The notes beneath the pieces are model-generated. The model ran no database searches. It was not told the origin of the DNA and was given only the letters and a program-made list of their open reading frames with translations. A DNA stretch of 54,321 bases from Pseudomonadota bacterium (GTDB taxonomy: Bacteria; Myxococcota_A; UBA9042; GCA-2863065): contig SXOX01000227.1 of assembly GCA_005776585.1 (NCBI GenBank), forward strand, positions 1 through 54,321, given 5' to 3'. Each line of letters begins with the position of its first letter. Position 1 is the first letter of the stretch. Of the stretch, positions 35,817 to 45,553 are shown one piece after another. Position numbers and translations under genes: made by a program.

Positions 35817-36470
35817 GTGCGCCTCGTCGTCGTCAACACGAACCCACACGCCTCCACCCGAGCGGGCACCCGTGCCCTCGTCTCCGCCTTTCGGAGGCGG
35901 CTCGGCCCGGCGGACACGGTCGTCGAGCGCCACTTCGCGCGCTTCGATGCCGCCTGGCTTGCATCGCACGCGGACGGCGTCATTCTGGGTCCTCAGGGGA
36001 CGCCGTTCGAGGCCTACGGACCGGCCGCCCGCGAGCACCTGTTTTGCACCCTTCGCGGCCTGACCGTGCCGACGCTCGCCATCTGCGGCGGACATCAGGC
36101 ACTCGTGCTGGCCCACGGCGGCACGATCGCGCCCGTCTCGGGCCAGCCGCTAGGCGGCTCGTATGCCGGACTCGAAAAGCAGGTCGGCCCCAAAGCGGTG
36201 CAGATCCACGTCGCGGGCGACCCGCTGGTCTCCGCGCTGCCTCCCACCGCCTGCCTCGTGGCCAGCCACGTCGAGGCCGTCTCGGTCCTTCCTGACGCGT
36301 TCGAGCTTGTGCTCATCGGCGCGCCCGGCACGCCCTGCCGCGTCCAGGGCGTGCGGCTTCGCGGCCTTCCCGTCTGGGGCCTTCAGGGACATCCCGAGCG
36401 TGGCGCCGACGGCGGCGTGCTCCTCGATCGGTTTGTCGCCCTCGTGCAGTCCTCCCGAAGTTCGATTTAG
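35817..36470 (+). CDS. Glutamine amidotransferase class I-like protein
   Basis: 217 residues from a GTG 8 bases past the phaC stop. The triad is complete: Cys90 (LAICGGHQ), His192 and Glu194 (GLQGHPERG). The N-terminal RLVVVNTNPH and the GVILGPQGTPF segment match stand-alone GATase domains of the GMP-synthase/PabA kind. No synthase partner is fused or adjacent, so the acceptor of ammonia is unknown. It is the last gene of the PHA operon, with a weak ribosome binding site. Confidence 0.8.
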   Translation: MRLVVVNTNPHASTRAGTRALVSAFRRRLGPADTVVERHFARFDAAWLASHADGVILGPQGTPFEAYGPAAREHLFCTLRGLTVPTLAICGGHQALVLAHGGTIAPVSGQPLGGSYAGLEKQVGPKAVQIHVAGDPLVSALPPTACLVASHVEAVSVLPDAFELVLIGAPGTPCRVQGVRLRGLPVWGLQGHPERGADGGVLLDRFVALVQSSRSSI

Positions 36471-36515
36471 CCTGGCGAGTGGAAATCCCCAGAGGATTCC
36501 ATCACCATCCGGCCG

Positions 36516-39500
36516 ATGGGGGTTCGCAGCGTCTCAGTCACAGTGGCCGCGTGGTCGGTCCTGGCGTGTAGCGCCCCGTCTCCGACCTCCGAGCCGGCCA
36601 ATGGCGCGGCGACCGACGTGCTCGGTGAGCTCGCATCCATCGACATCGCGACCGAGCTCTCCGGCAGCGGTGCCGAGCTCCTCATGCCTACAGACCTCCC
36701 CGACACCGACGCCGCAGCTCCGACCGCGTGCACCCCGTGCGACGCCGCAGGCGGCTGTTCCGGCGGTCTCCTCTGCGTCGATCTGGCCGCGAACGCGACC
36801 CCCGCGCGCGCCTGCCTGGCGCCCTGCGCGGCCGGCGCATGTCCGCACGGCTTCACGTGCGTCAGCGGTACCTGTCGCCCGTCGAGCGCGGACTGCGGCT
36901 GCCTGCCAGCATCCGCAGGTGCCACGCGGCCCTGCGAGCAGGCCAACGGCGCTGGCACCTGCTCTGGCCTCGCGACCTGTACGGGCACCTCTTGGGGGTG
37001 CGACGCGCCGACGCCGATGGCCGAGGCGTGCAACGACCAAGACGACGACTGCGACGGCCTGACCGACGAGGGTAATCCCTCCGAGGCCTGTGCCTTGACG
37101 AACGCGCTCGGGACCTGTCAGGGCAAACGCGCGTGCCTGGCCGGGGGCAAGGTCGGACCATGTCAGGGCCCGGTGCCGCAGTCGGAGAGCTGCAATGGCC
37201 AAGACGATGACTGCGACGGCCAGACGGACGAGGACGTCGTCATCGAGCCGTGCGCGGTGACCAACGCGGTGGGCACCTGTACCGGCGTCAAGCCCTGCGC
37301 GGCCGGTCAGGTGCAGCCCTGTACTGCGGCCACGCCCGCGCCCGAGACCTGCGACGGCCAAGACGACGACTGTAACAGCCAGGTCGACGATGGGCTCGAC
37401 GCGGTGCCCTGCGACGTGACCAATGCCCACGGCACGTGCGTCGGCGTCGTCGCGTGTCAGGCCGGCAAGGCGCTCGCGTGCTCGGCGCTCACACCTGCGC
37501 CGGAGACCTGCAACGGGCTCGATGACGACTGCGACACGGTCGTCGACGACGGCGCACCGCCCGTCCCCTGCGCCATCACGAACGCCGCGGGGACTTGCGC
37601 AGGCCTGCGTCAGTGCGGCAGCGACGTGTGCGCGGCGGCCACGCCGGCCTCCGAGGTGTGCAACCTCAAAGACGATGACTGCGACGGGAAGACCGACGTT
37701 GGCCCGATCGGTCTCGACTGCACTGTCGATGGGGACAAGGACGGTGTCTTCGATTTTCTCGACAACTGTGTGACCATCGCCAACGCGACCCAGCTCGACA
37801 CCGACGGCGACGCAATGGGTGACGCCTGTGACGACGACGACGATGACGACGGCGTCTTGGATGCCGCGGACGTCTGTCCTCTCCTCGACGATCCGCTCCA
37901 GACGGACACCAACGTCGATGGTCAAGGCGACGTGTGCGATCCCGATGACGACGGCGACGGCGTCCTCGACGGCTTCGACACCTGCCCCCAGCTCGCCACC
38001 GACGCCCAGCACGACCTCGACCAGGACGGGCAGGGCGACGAGTGCGACAGCGACGACGACAACGACGGCATCGGGGACCTCACGGACCTCTGCCCGCTCA
38101 TCGCGGACCCCGGCCAGGAGAACCACGATGGCACCGGGGGCGGCGACGCCTGCGATCTGGACGACGACAACGACGGCATCCCCGATCTCGAGGACAACTG
38201 CCGGATCACCGCGAATACGGGCCAGTTCGACCTGGACGCCGATGGCGACGGCGACGTCTGCGACGACGATGACGACAACGACAGCGCCCTGGACATCAAT
38301 GACACCTGCCCGACGCTGTCGTCGACCGACCTCACCGACACCGACAACGACGGACTCGGCAACCCGTGCGATACCGATGACGACGGCGACGGCGTCCTCG
38401 ATCCGTACGACCACTGCCCATTGACCAAGGACACGGGCCAGGCCGACACCGACCTGGATCTCATCGGCGATGCGTGCGACCTCGATGACGACGGCGACGG
38501 CATCTACGACGACGACGATGACTGCCCCGTGGACTACAACCCGCTGCAAGAGGACCAGAACCAGGACGCGATCGGTGACGCGTGCAGCGACGACGACGAC
38601 GGCGATGGGGTCTCTGACGATGCGGACAACTGCCCCAAGGTCGTCAATTCGGCGCAGGGCGATCTCGACACCGACGGCGAGGGCGACAGCTGCGACCTGG
38701 ACGCCGATGGCGACGGCTGGCCCAATGGTCAGGACAACTGCCCGCTGGCTGCCAATGTCAGCCAGGTCGACCTCGACCACGACGCGGTCGGCGATGCTTG
38801 CGACGCCGACCTGGACGGCGATGGCGTCAAGAACGTCTTCGACCTCTGTCCGACCGTCGCCAACCCGCTCCAGACGGACAAGGACAGTGACAAGTTAGGC
38901 GACCAGTGCGATCCCGATCTCGACGGTGACGGTCTGCCCAACGGGAGCGACACGTGCCCGACTGTCGCCGATCCGCTGCAGCTCGACACCGACCAGGACG
39001 GCACGGGCGACGCCTGTGATGGCGATCTCGACGACGACGCCGTTCAGAACGGACCGGACAACTGTCCGGCCTTCTTCAACCCCGACCAGGCCGACGCCGA
39101 CCACGACGGGCTCGGCAACCTGTGCGACGGGGACGACGACGCGGACTTGATCCCGGACTACCTGGACAATTGCCCTGTCGATGTGAACCCCGACCAGGTC
39201 GACACGGACAAGGATGGGCTCGGCGATCCCTGCGACAACGATGAGGACAAAGACGGCGTCAAGAACGCGGCTGACAACTGCCTGCTGGTGCCCAATCCGG
39301 CGCAGACCGACACGGACAAGGACGGCTCGGGCGACGCGTGCGACACTGACGACGACGGCGACGGGATCCCCGACGGCTCCGATCGTTGCCCCAAGGTTCC
39401 CGACCTCGAGCAGCTCGACGCCGACCTCGATGGCCACGGTGACGCCTGTGACGAGGATGACGACGACGACGGCGTGTTGGACGTGCTCGACAGCTGCTCG

Positions 39501-42500
39501 ACGGTGTGGAACCCCAATCAGCTCGACTTCAACGGCAACGGCGTCGGCGACGCGTGCGACGGCGATGATGACGGCGACGGGGTCGCCGACGCGACGGACA
39601 ACTGCGTGTTGGCGGCGAACAAGGCGCAGCTCGACGTCGATGGCGACGGTCAGGGCGACGCATGTGATCTAAACGCCGACGACGACGTCCACCCCAATGC
39701 GACCGACAACTGCCCACTCGTGGTCAACGACGCTCAGGTCGATCTCGACGGCGACGGCCTGGGTGACCCGTGCGACAGCGATCGCGACGGCGATGGCGTC
39801 GCCAATGCGACCGACAATTGCGCAAGCGTTGTCAATGCGGGCCAGGCCGATCTCGACCTCGACGGGCTCGGCAACGCCTGCGACAGCGACGTCGACGGCG
39901 ACGGCGTTCTCAACGCGTCGGACAACTGTCCGTTCGTCTCGAACAGCAACCAGACCGACGTCGACCAAAACGGCAAGGGCGACGTCTGCGACACCGACGC
40001 AGATGCCGATGGCTACCCGAACGCCGACGACAACTGCCCATTCATCGCCAATGGCGATCAGAGCGATCTCGACGGGGATCTGCTCGGGGACGCCTGCGAC
40101 CCAGACGATGACGGTGACGGCGTCGCTGATACCAAGGATCTCTGCCCGACCGCGGCCGATCCGGCGCAGGCCAACCTCGACCAGGACGCACTGGGAGATG
40201 CCTGTGATCCGGACCGAGACGGCGACGGCGTCTCGAACAACCTCGACCTGTGCCCCAATGCGGCCGATCCGACGCAGACCGACACGGACAAGGACGGTCA
40301 GGGCGACGCCTGTGATGCCGACGATGACGCCGATGGGCTCGTCGACGGGCTGGACAACTGCCCCACGGTCGTCAACCCGGCGCAGAAGAACACGGACAAG
40401 GACGAGAAGGGGGACGCCTGTGATCCCGACGATGACGGCGACGGGGTCACCGACCTCCTCGACGGTTGTCCGACGATCGCCGACCCGAAGCAGCTCGACA
40501 CCGACGACGACGGCCAGGGCGATGCCTGTGATCCCGATCTGGACGGCGATGACGTCGCCAACGGGCTCGACAACTGCCCCACCCTCGTCAACACCGATCA
40601 GGCCGACGCGGACAAGGACGGGGCCGGCGACGTCTGCGACAAGGACCTCGACGGCGACGGCGTCCAGGACGTCTCGGACAACTGCCCGACCACCAAGAAC
40701 CCCGGGCAGCAGGACCTCGACAGCGACGGCTTTGGCGATGCCTGCGACTCCGATCGGGACGGGGACGGCCTCGACAACGGCCTCGACAACTGCGCCGACG
40801 CGTCGAACGCGACGCAGCTCGACAGCGACGGTGACGGCGACGGCGACGCGTGCGACTCCGACGACGACTCCGATGGCGTGCCGGACGCGAGCGACACCTG
40901 CCCCTTGCTGGCCGATCCGGACCAGTTCGACGATGACAAGGATGGCGTGGGCAACCTGTGCGACCCCGATCGCGATGGCGATGGAGTGGCCAACGTCAAG
41001 GACACCTGTCCGACTCTTGCCAACGTCGATCAGCTGGACACCGATGGCGACAAGGCCGGGGACGTGTGTGATATTGATGACGACGACGATGGCGTCTATG
41101 ATGGCCTCGACAACTGCCGACTGGCCAAGAACCCCACGCAGACCGACGCGGATGGCGACAAGGCGGGGGACGCGTGCGATCCAGATGATGATGACGACAC
41201 TGTCCTCGATGGGACCGACAACTGCCCGTTGACCAAGAACGCGGGTCAGGGGGACAACGACCTCGATGGCGTGGGAGACGCCTGCGATGGCGACGACGAC
41301 AACGATCTCGTCGTGGACACGGCGGACAACTGCCCTCTCGGAGTCAACGCGGACCAGGTGGACTCCGACGGTGACAAAGCGGGCGACGCCTGCGATGCCG
41401 ACGACGACAACGATCTCGTGCTCGACGCGACGGACAACTGCCGCGTCGTGAAGAACGCGGACCAAAAGAACAACGAAGGCGACGCGACCGGTGACGCGTG
41501 CGATCCTGACGACGACAACGACCAGATTCCTGACGTCTACGACAACTGCGTGTTCGCGGCGAACACCGACCAAAAGGACACGGACTTCGACGGCTCCGGC
41601 GATGCCTGCGATCTGGACGACGACAATGACACCGTGAAGGACGCCACGGACAACTGTCGCACCACGGCCAACCTCGACCAGAAGGACAGCGACGGCGATG
41701 GGCTCGGCGACGCCTGCGACGCGGACTTCGATAACGACGGGGTCATCGACGCGTTCGACAACTGCCCGTCGGTCGCGAACCCCGATCAGGCGGACCTGGA
41801 CTTCGATCTCGCGGGGGACGTCTGCGATGCCGACGACGACGACGACGGACTGTTCGATGGTCAGGACTTGTGTCCTAAGCAGTGGAACCCGGATCAGAAG
41901 GACACCGACAAGGACGGTCTCGGAGACGTCTGCGACTCCGATGACGACGGCGATGGCGTGCCGGACTCGAAGGACAACTGCCCGACCCTCGCCTTCGCTC
42001 CCACGCTCGATACGGACAAGGACGGCCAGGGCGATGCCTGCGATCCCGACGACGATGGGGACGCGCGCGTGGACATCGCCGACAACTGCCCCATGGTCTT
42101 CAACCCGAACCAGAGCAACCTCGACTACGACGAGCTCGGCGACGTCTGCGATCCGGACATCGACAACGACGAAGACCCCAATGTGACCGACTGCGACCCC
42201 GTGAGCCCGTTCATCGGCCACGGGCAGCCCGACGTCTGCAACGGCAAGGACGACAACTGCGACGGTCAGACCGACGTTGGCGGCCCCGGCTGCCTGAACA
42301 CCTACGCCGACGCGGACAAGGATGGCTACGGCAGCAACACGAACATCGTCTGTCAGTGTCAGCTCAAGCCGGGTTACCTGACTACGTTCGGCGACTGCGA
42401 CGACGGCAACGCGGCGGTCCACCCGGGAGCCACCGAGATCTGCGGCAACGCGCTCGACGAGGACTGCGTCGGCGGCCCGGGTGGCTTTGGCGTCTATCAG

Positions 42501-43304
42501 CTGCCGGTCGACGTCACGAGCCCCTACTCGTACCCCGGGCTACCGGTGCGTATCGACATCACCGATCCCAAGGTGCTCGGCCACCTCAACGGCAAGTCGG
42601 GAACGTTGAGGCTGTTCGTCGAGCCGCCGGAGGACCCGTGGAACTCCCCCACGCCGTCGCTGCCCTACTGGATCGCGCGTGAGATCCCGGGTCAGCTCAT
42701 CTCGCTCTGGGTCAAGATGGACGCGGTCGGTAGCTACACCTTGACGGTATGGCTCTACTACGGCCACCCTGCGCCGCCCGCGAGCAATCCCAACTCCGTC
42801 TGGGACTACTTCAACGGATTCGACATCGAGGACCCGGCAAGCTTCGACCTCGGCGACGTCTCGGCTCCATCGCCCTTCGTCATCCAGGCGATCACGTCGC
42901 CCTACGCCTCGACACCCCGGGCGATGGAGGTCGGCTTCACGCTCGGTCCCTGCCAGTCGGGAGCCACGCTGAACGTCATGCGCACGTTCGTCAACTCCAA
43001 CGCCGGCCTTCAGCGTGTCGGTCTCTTCGGCCGGACCTCAGCATGCGCGTGTGACCAGAGCCTGCGCGTCATCATCGAGGACAAGACGGTCCTCGCCGTC
43101 ACGAACCCAGGAGAGCTCGCGCCGTTTGACGCGACCGTCGAGCTCGCCGACGGCGCTCACACGTGGAAGGCCGGCATGTACGTGAGCTATGGCTGTGGTG
43201 GCTACCACGGCGCCATCATCGACGACCTCTTCATCGGCCCGGCCATCAGCCCCGACCCGACGGTCAGCGTGCGCTCCGCCGATGAGGCGCTCTGGTGTCC
43301 TTAG
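36516..43304 (+). CDS. Giant calcium-binding lipoprotein with 41 TSP3-type repeats
   Basis: 2262 residues. The signal peptide ends at SVLAC (Cys18). A cysteine-rich part follows (about 60-140), then five MopE-like modules with CNxxDDDCDG cores (about 170-395; ACNDQDDDCDG, SCNGQDDDCDG, TCDGQDDDCNS and two more). Residues 405-1880 are 41 consecutive 36-residue repeats of the pattern DxDxDGxxDxxDxCP...Q.DxDxDGxGDxCD, each with several calcium ligands. A sixth MopE-like module (VCNGKDDNCDGQTD) and a DUF2341-like C-terminal region (about 1990-2262; PVRIDITDPKVL, WVKMDAVGSYTLTVWLYY) close the protein. It would be a long rod on the outer membrane stiffened by calcium. It ends 9 bases before the convergent AAA+ gene. 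Confidence 0.92.
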   Translation: MGVRSVSVTVAAWSVLACSAPSPTSEPANGAATDVLGELASIDIATELSGSGAELLMPTDLPDTDAAAPTACTPCDAAGGCSGGLLCVDLAANATPARACLAPCAAGACPHGFTCVSGTCRPSSADCGCLPASAGATRPCEQANGAGTCSGLATCTGTSWGCDAPTPMAEACNDQDDDCDGLTDEGNPSEACALTNALGTCQGKRACLAGGKVGPCQGPVPQSESCNGQDDDCDGQTDEDVVIEPCAVTNAVGTCTGVKPCAAGQVQPCTAATPAPETCDGQDDDCNSQVDDGLDAVPCDVTNAHGTCVGVVACQAGKALACSALTPAPETCNGLDDDCDTVVDDGAPPVPCAITNAAGTCAGLRQCGSDVCAAATPASEVCNLKDDDCDGKTDVGPIGLDCTVDGDKDGVFDFLDNCVTIANATQLDTDGDAMGDACDDDDDDDGVLDAADVCPLLDDPLQTDTNVDGQGDVCDPDDDGDGVLDGFDTCPQLATDAQHDLDQDGQGDECDSDDDNDGIGDLTDLCPLIADPGQENHDGTGGGDACDLDDDNDGIPDLEDNCRITANTGQFDLDADGDGDVCDDDDDNDSALDINDTCPTLSSTDLTDTDNDGLGNPCDTDDDGDGVLDPYDHCPLTKDTGQADTDLDLIGDACDLDDDGDGIYDDDDDCPVDYNPLQEDQNQDAIGDACSDDDDGDGVSDDADNCPKVVNSAQGDLDTDGEGDSCDLDADGDGWPNGQDNCPLAANVSQVDLDHDAVGDACDADLDGDGVKNVFDLCPTVANPLQTDKDSDKLGDQCDPDLDGDGLPNGSDTCPTVADPLQLDTDQDGTGDACDGDLDDDAVQNGPDNCPAFFNPDQADADHDGLGNLCDGDDDADLIPDYLDNCPVDVNPDQVDTDKDGLGDPCDNDEDKDGVKNAADNCLLVPNPAQTDTDKDGSGDACDTDDDGDGIPDGSDRCPKVPDLEQLDADLDGHGDACDEDDDDDGVLDVLDSCSTVWNPNQLDFNGNGVGDACDGDDDGDGVADATDNCVLAANKAQLDVDGDGQGDACDLNADDDVHPNATDNCPLVVNDAQVDLDGDGLGDPCDSDRDGDGVANATDNCASVVNAGQADLDLDGLGNACDSDVDGDGVLNASDNCPFVSNSNQTDVDQNGKGDVCDTDADADGYPNADDNCPFIANGDQSDLDGDLLGDACDPDDDGDGVADTKDLCPTAADPAQANLDQDALGDACDPDRDGDGVSNNLDLCPNAADPTQTDTDKDGQGDACDADDDADGLVDGLDNCPTVVNPAQKNTDKDEKGDACDPDDDGDGVTDLLDGCPTIADPKQLDTDDDGQGDACDPDLDGDDVANGLDNCPTLVNTDQADADKDGAGDVCDKDLDGDGVQDVSDNCPTTKNPGQQDLDSDGFGDACDSDRDGDGLDNGLDNCADASNATQLDSDGDGDGDACDSDDDSDGVPDASDTCPLLADPDQFDDDKDGVGNLCDPDRDGDGVANVKDTCPTLANVDQLDTDGDKAGDVCDIDDDDDGVYDGLDNCRLAKNPTQTDADGDKAGDACDPDDDDDTVLDGTDNCPLTKNAGQGDNDLDGVGDACDGDDDNDLVVDTADNCPLGVNADQVDSDGDKAGDACDADDDNDLVLDATDNCRVVKNADQKNNEGDATGDACDPDDDNDQIPDVYDNCVFAANTDQKDTDFDGSGDACDLDDDNDTVKDATDNCRTTANLDQKDSDGDGLGDACDADFDNDGVIDAFDNCPSVANPDQADLDFDLAGDVCDADDDDDGLFDGQDLCPKQWNPDQKDTDKDGLGDVCDSDDDGDGVPDSKDNCPTLAFAPTLDTDKDGQGDACDPDDDGDARVDIADNCPMVFNPNQSNLDYDELGDVCDPDIDNDEDPNVTDCDPVSPFIGHGQPDVCNGKDDNCDGQTDVGGPGCLNTYADADKDGYGSNTNIVCQCQLKPGYLTTFGDCDDGNAAVHPGATEICGNALDEDCVGGPGGFGVYQLPVDVTSPYSYPGLPVRIDITDPKVLGHLNGKSGTLRLFVEPPEDPWNSPTPSLPYWIAREIPGQLISLWVKMDAVGSYTLTVWLYYGHPAPPASNPNSVWDYFNGFDIEDPASFDLGDVSAPSPFVIQAITSPYASTPRAMEVGFTLGPCQSGATLNVMRTFVNSNAGLQRVGLFGRTSACACDQSLRVIIEDKTVLAVTNPGELAPFDATVELADGAHTWKAGMYVSYGCGGYHGAIIDDLFIGPAISPDPTVSVRSADEALWCP
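37728..42155 (+). repeat. 41 tandem 108-bp TSP3 repeats
   Basis: Every unit is 108 bases (36 codons), giving 4428 bases with no length change between units. The units vary in sequence but keep the Asp, Gly and Cys positions. The pattern is protein-coding repeat, not CRISPR. Confidence 0.9.
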
Positions 43305-43313
43305 CGGGTGAGC

Positions 43314-44399
43314 TCAGACCACGCCGTAGGAGGCCTTTGCGGTCTCCAGGTCGATGAGGAGTTCTTCGCCACCGGCGCCCTTCATGATCCGGTCGGTCGT
43401 CCACGGGTCGTACTCGAAGTGCTTGATGATGCGCCCGAAGACCTCCTTCAGCGCGCGGGCTCCCAGGCGCGGGTTCTCCGCGGCCTTGTCCGCGACATAG
43501 AACATCGCGTCGTCGGTCATGCGCATCTTGACCCCGTACTTGGCGAAGTACTCCTGCGCGATGGGGTAGATGGCGTCAGGTGTATCGCGGAAGATGGTGA
43601 GCAGGTCCTTGGGCCCCAGGTTGCGCAACGTGATGATGGAGTCGAAGCGCGCGATGAACTGCGGCGTGATGCCATAGGCGAACAGGTCGTTGTGGAGCAG
43701 GTGCTGCGCAAGGTTGAAGACGATCTGGCGCTCGATGCTCCCGTCGGCCTTGGTCACGAGCTTCCAGGGCGGGTTCTTCCCGTGCGCCGTGACCCGATCG
43801 AAGACCTGATCGTAGAGGTCCTCGAACGCCCCGCCGGCGATGAAGAGGATGCCTCCGGTGTTGATGGGCACCATCGACGTGTGCTCGGCGCCGCGGAGAT
43901 CGTGCCGAATGGGGACGAGTTGGATCTCGCTCTCCATGAGCGTGAGCAGGCTCTCCTGCGCGATGATGCCGGTGACGTTGGGTTTGTCGCCCACGTGGCT
44001 GCGGATCTTGTCGACCTCGTCGATGAACACGATGCCGTGGCTCACGGCCTTCTGGAGCTGCTCGATGGGCGCGTCCGCCCCAAACCTGGCGCGGGCCTCG
44101 GTCACGAGCTTCTCCAGGATGGCCGTCGACTGCATGCCGCGGCTGGCGAGGTCGGCGAGCAGGTTCGCGTTGATGCGCACGACCGTGCCGTACTCCTTGA
44201 ACGTGTCGCTTTGGCGCAGCAGCAGCTCGACGGCCTTCATGATGGTCGTCTTGCCCGAGCCGGAGTTGCCGATCATCAGGATGTTGCCGGTTCGGTGGCC
44301 GATGAGGTGCTTGTACAGCGCGACCGAGACCTCCTTGGCCGCAGGCGTCTGACCGATGACGAACTTCTTCATCCACTCTTGAATCTCAGGGGGTTTCAT
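43314..44399 (-). CDS. ClpX/HslU-like AAA+ ATPase
   Basis: 361 residues. Walker A GNSGSGKT (44-51), Walker B IVFIDEVD (123-130), a sensor region around ITPQFIARFDSIITLRNL, and the C-terminal NPRLGARALKEVFGRIIKHF helical part resemble ClpX. The N-terminal start FVIGQTPAAKEVSVALYKHLIGH is also ClpX-like, but there is no zinc-binding domain and no partner clpP nearby. The IGF loop needed to dock ClpP is not evident, so it may remodel proteins without proteolysis. GGAGG five bases ahead supports the ATG at 44399. Confidence 0.85.
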   Translation of the reverse strand: MKPPEIQEWMKKFVIGQTPAAKEVSVALYKHLIGHRTGNILMIGNSGSGKTTIMKAVELLLRQSDTFKEYGTVVRINANLLADLASRGMQSTAILEKLVTEARARFGADAPIEQLQKAVSHGIVFIDEVDKIRSHVGDKPNVTGIIAQESLLTLMESEIQLVPIRHDLRGAEHTSMVPINTGGILFIAGGAFEDLYDQVFDRVTAHGKNPPWKLVTKADGSIERQIVFNLAQHLLHNDLFAYGITPQFIARFDSIITLRNLGPKDLLTIFRDTPDAIYPIAQEYFAKYGVKMRMTDDAMFYVADKAAENPRLGARALKEVFGRIIKHFEYDPWTTDRIMKGAGGEELLIDLETAKASYGVV

Positions 44400-44505
44400 C
44401 GTGCCTCCGTGCGCGCGCTGGCTCTGACGCGGGATCGCGCGAGCCGGGGGTTGTACCAGCCAGGCCCGAGCCGTCAACGCGTCTCGCGTCGCGTGCGTGC
44501 TCGCC

Positions 44506-44534
44506 TTGCCTCGCCCCCGCAAGTGGGCTATAGG
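44506..44534 (+). promoter_or_regulatory. Putative promoter of the aldolase gene
   Basis: TTGCCT (44506-44511), 17-bp spacer, TATAGG (44529-44534). The expected start near 44541 leaves a leader of under 30 bases. Confidence 0.5.
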
Positions 44535-44567
44535 GCCCGGGTCACTCATGACCCTGGGGGACGTTCC

Positions 44568-45545
44568 ATGACCGTCGTAGCTGCCGCAACATCCACCGGT
44601 GCCCATGCCTCGGGCGCCACGAACCTAGCGACCGAGCGCACGCGCCAGATCCTCAGCTGGTACAACGGCCAGCCTCCCGGCGTGCTCGCCAACCTGTATC
44701 GCCTGCTGCACCACGGGCGCCTTGCGGGCACCGGCAAGCTGGTCATCCTTCCGGTGGATCCGGGATTCGAGCACGGCCCGGCCCGGAGCTTCGCGCCCAA
44801 CCCGCCGGGCTACGATCCGCGCTATCACGTCGAGCTCGCCATCGCGTCGGGCTGCAACGCGTACGCGGCTCCGCTCGGCTTCCTCGAGGCCGTGGCTGCT
44901 GACTACGCAGGTCAGGTGCCGCTCATTCTCAAGCTCAACAACAACGATAGCCTGACCAAGTCCTCGGACCCCTGCTCCGCGATTACGGGCTCGGTCGGCG
45001 ACGCGCTCCGCTTGGGCTGCACGGCCATCGGCTTCACGATCTACCCGGGCTCCGCCTACAAGAACGACATGATGGAGCAGATTCGCGACCTCTCGGAGGA
45101 AGCGCGCTCCGTCGGACTCCCCACGGTGATGTGGTCCTATCCGCGTGGCGCGGGCCTCTCCAAGGAGGGCGAGACCGCCATCGACGTCGTCGCCTACGCC
45201 GCGCAGGTGGCCTGCCAGCTCGGCGCGCACATCGTCAAGGTCAAGCCGCCCACCGCTCACGTCGAGCAGGTCGAGGCGCGCAAGGTCTACGAGAAGTACG
45301 AGATCCCCATCGCCACGCTCGCCGACCGCATTCGCCACGTCGTCCAGAGCTCGTTCAATGGGCGGCGGATCGTCATCTTTTCCGGCGGCGAGGCCAAGTC
45401 CGACGCTGCGATTCTGGAGGAGATCCGCGAGCTGGCGCGCGGCGGCGCCTTCGGCAGCATCGTCGGCCGCAACGCGTTCCAGCGGGATCGCGCCACTGCG
45501 ATCGCGCTACTGCAGGAAATCATGGACATCTACGCGGCCGCCTAG
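44568..45545 (+). CDS. fbaB: Class I fructose-bisphosphate aldolase (FbaB/DhnA type)
   Basis: 325 residues. It cleaves fructose 1,6-bisphosphate to two triose phosphates, or runs in reverse in gluconeogenesis. Sequence landmarks agree with the DhnA family: HHGRLAGTGKLVILPVDPGFEH, SFAPNPPGYDPRYHVELAI, LKLNNNDSL, AIGFTIYPGS and GAHIVKVKPPT, which supplies the Schiff-base lysine candidate. The ATG at 44568 has a G-rich site (GGGGGA) six bases ahead. It is followed by a short PqqD-like gene 8 bases later. The class II enzyme's metal-binding histidines are absent. Confidence 0.9.
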   Translation: MTVVAAATSTGAHASGATNLATERTRQILSWYNGQPPGVLANLYRLLHHGRLAGTGKLVILPVDPGFEHGPARSFAPNPPGYDPRYHVELAIASGCNAYAAPLGFLEAVAADYAGQVPLILKLNNNDSLTKSSDPCSAITGSVGDALRLGCTAIGFTIYPGSAYKNDMMEQIRDLSEEARSVGLPTVMWSYPRGAGLSKEGETAIDVVAYAAQVACQLGAHIVKVKPPTAHVEQVEARKVYEKYEIPIATLADRIRHVVQSSFNGRRIVIFSGGEAKSDAAILEEIRELARGGAFGSIVGRNAFQRDRATAIALLQEIMDIYAAA

Positions 45546-45553
45546 GTCGGCAG

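Noticed and set aside
37728..42155. Regular 108-bp spacing like a CRISPR array
   Set aside because: Units are in frame, differ in sequence throughout and encode the TSP3 calcium motif.
39669..42422. Long open frame of 917 codons antisense to the TSP3 repeats
   Set aside because: It arises because the Asp-rich repeats (GAC/GAT) read backwards as Val/Ile codons; it repeats every 36 codons and has no ribosome binding site.
44548..44571. Seven-codon frame (MTLGDVP) overlapping the aldolase start
   Set aside because: Too short to judge; the same bases contain the ribosome binding site of the aldolase gene.
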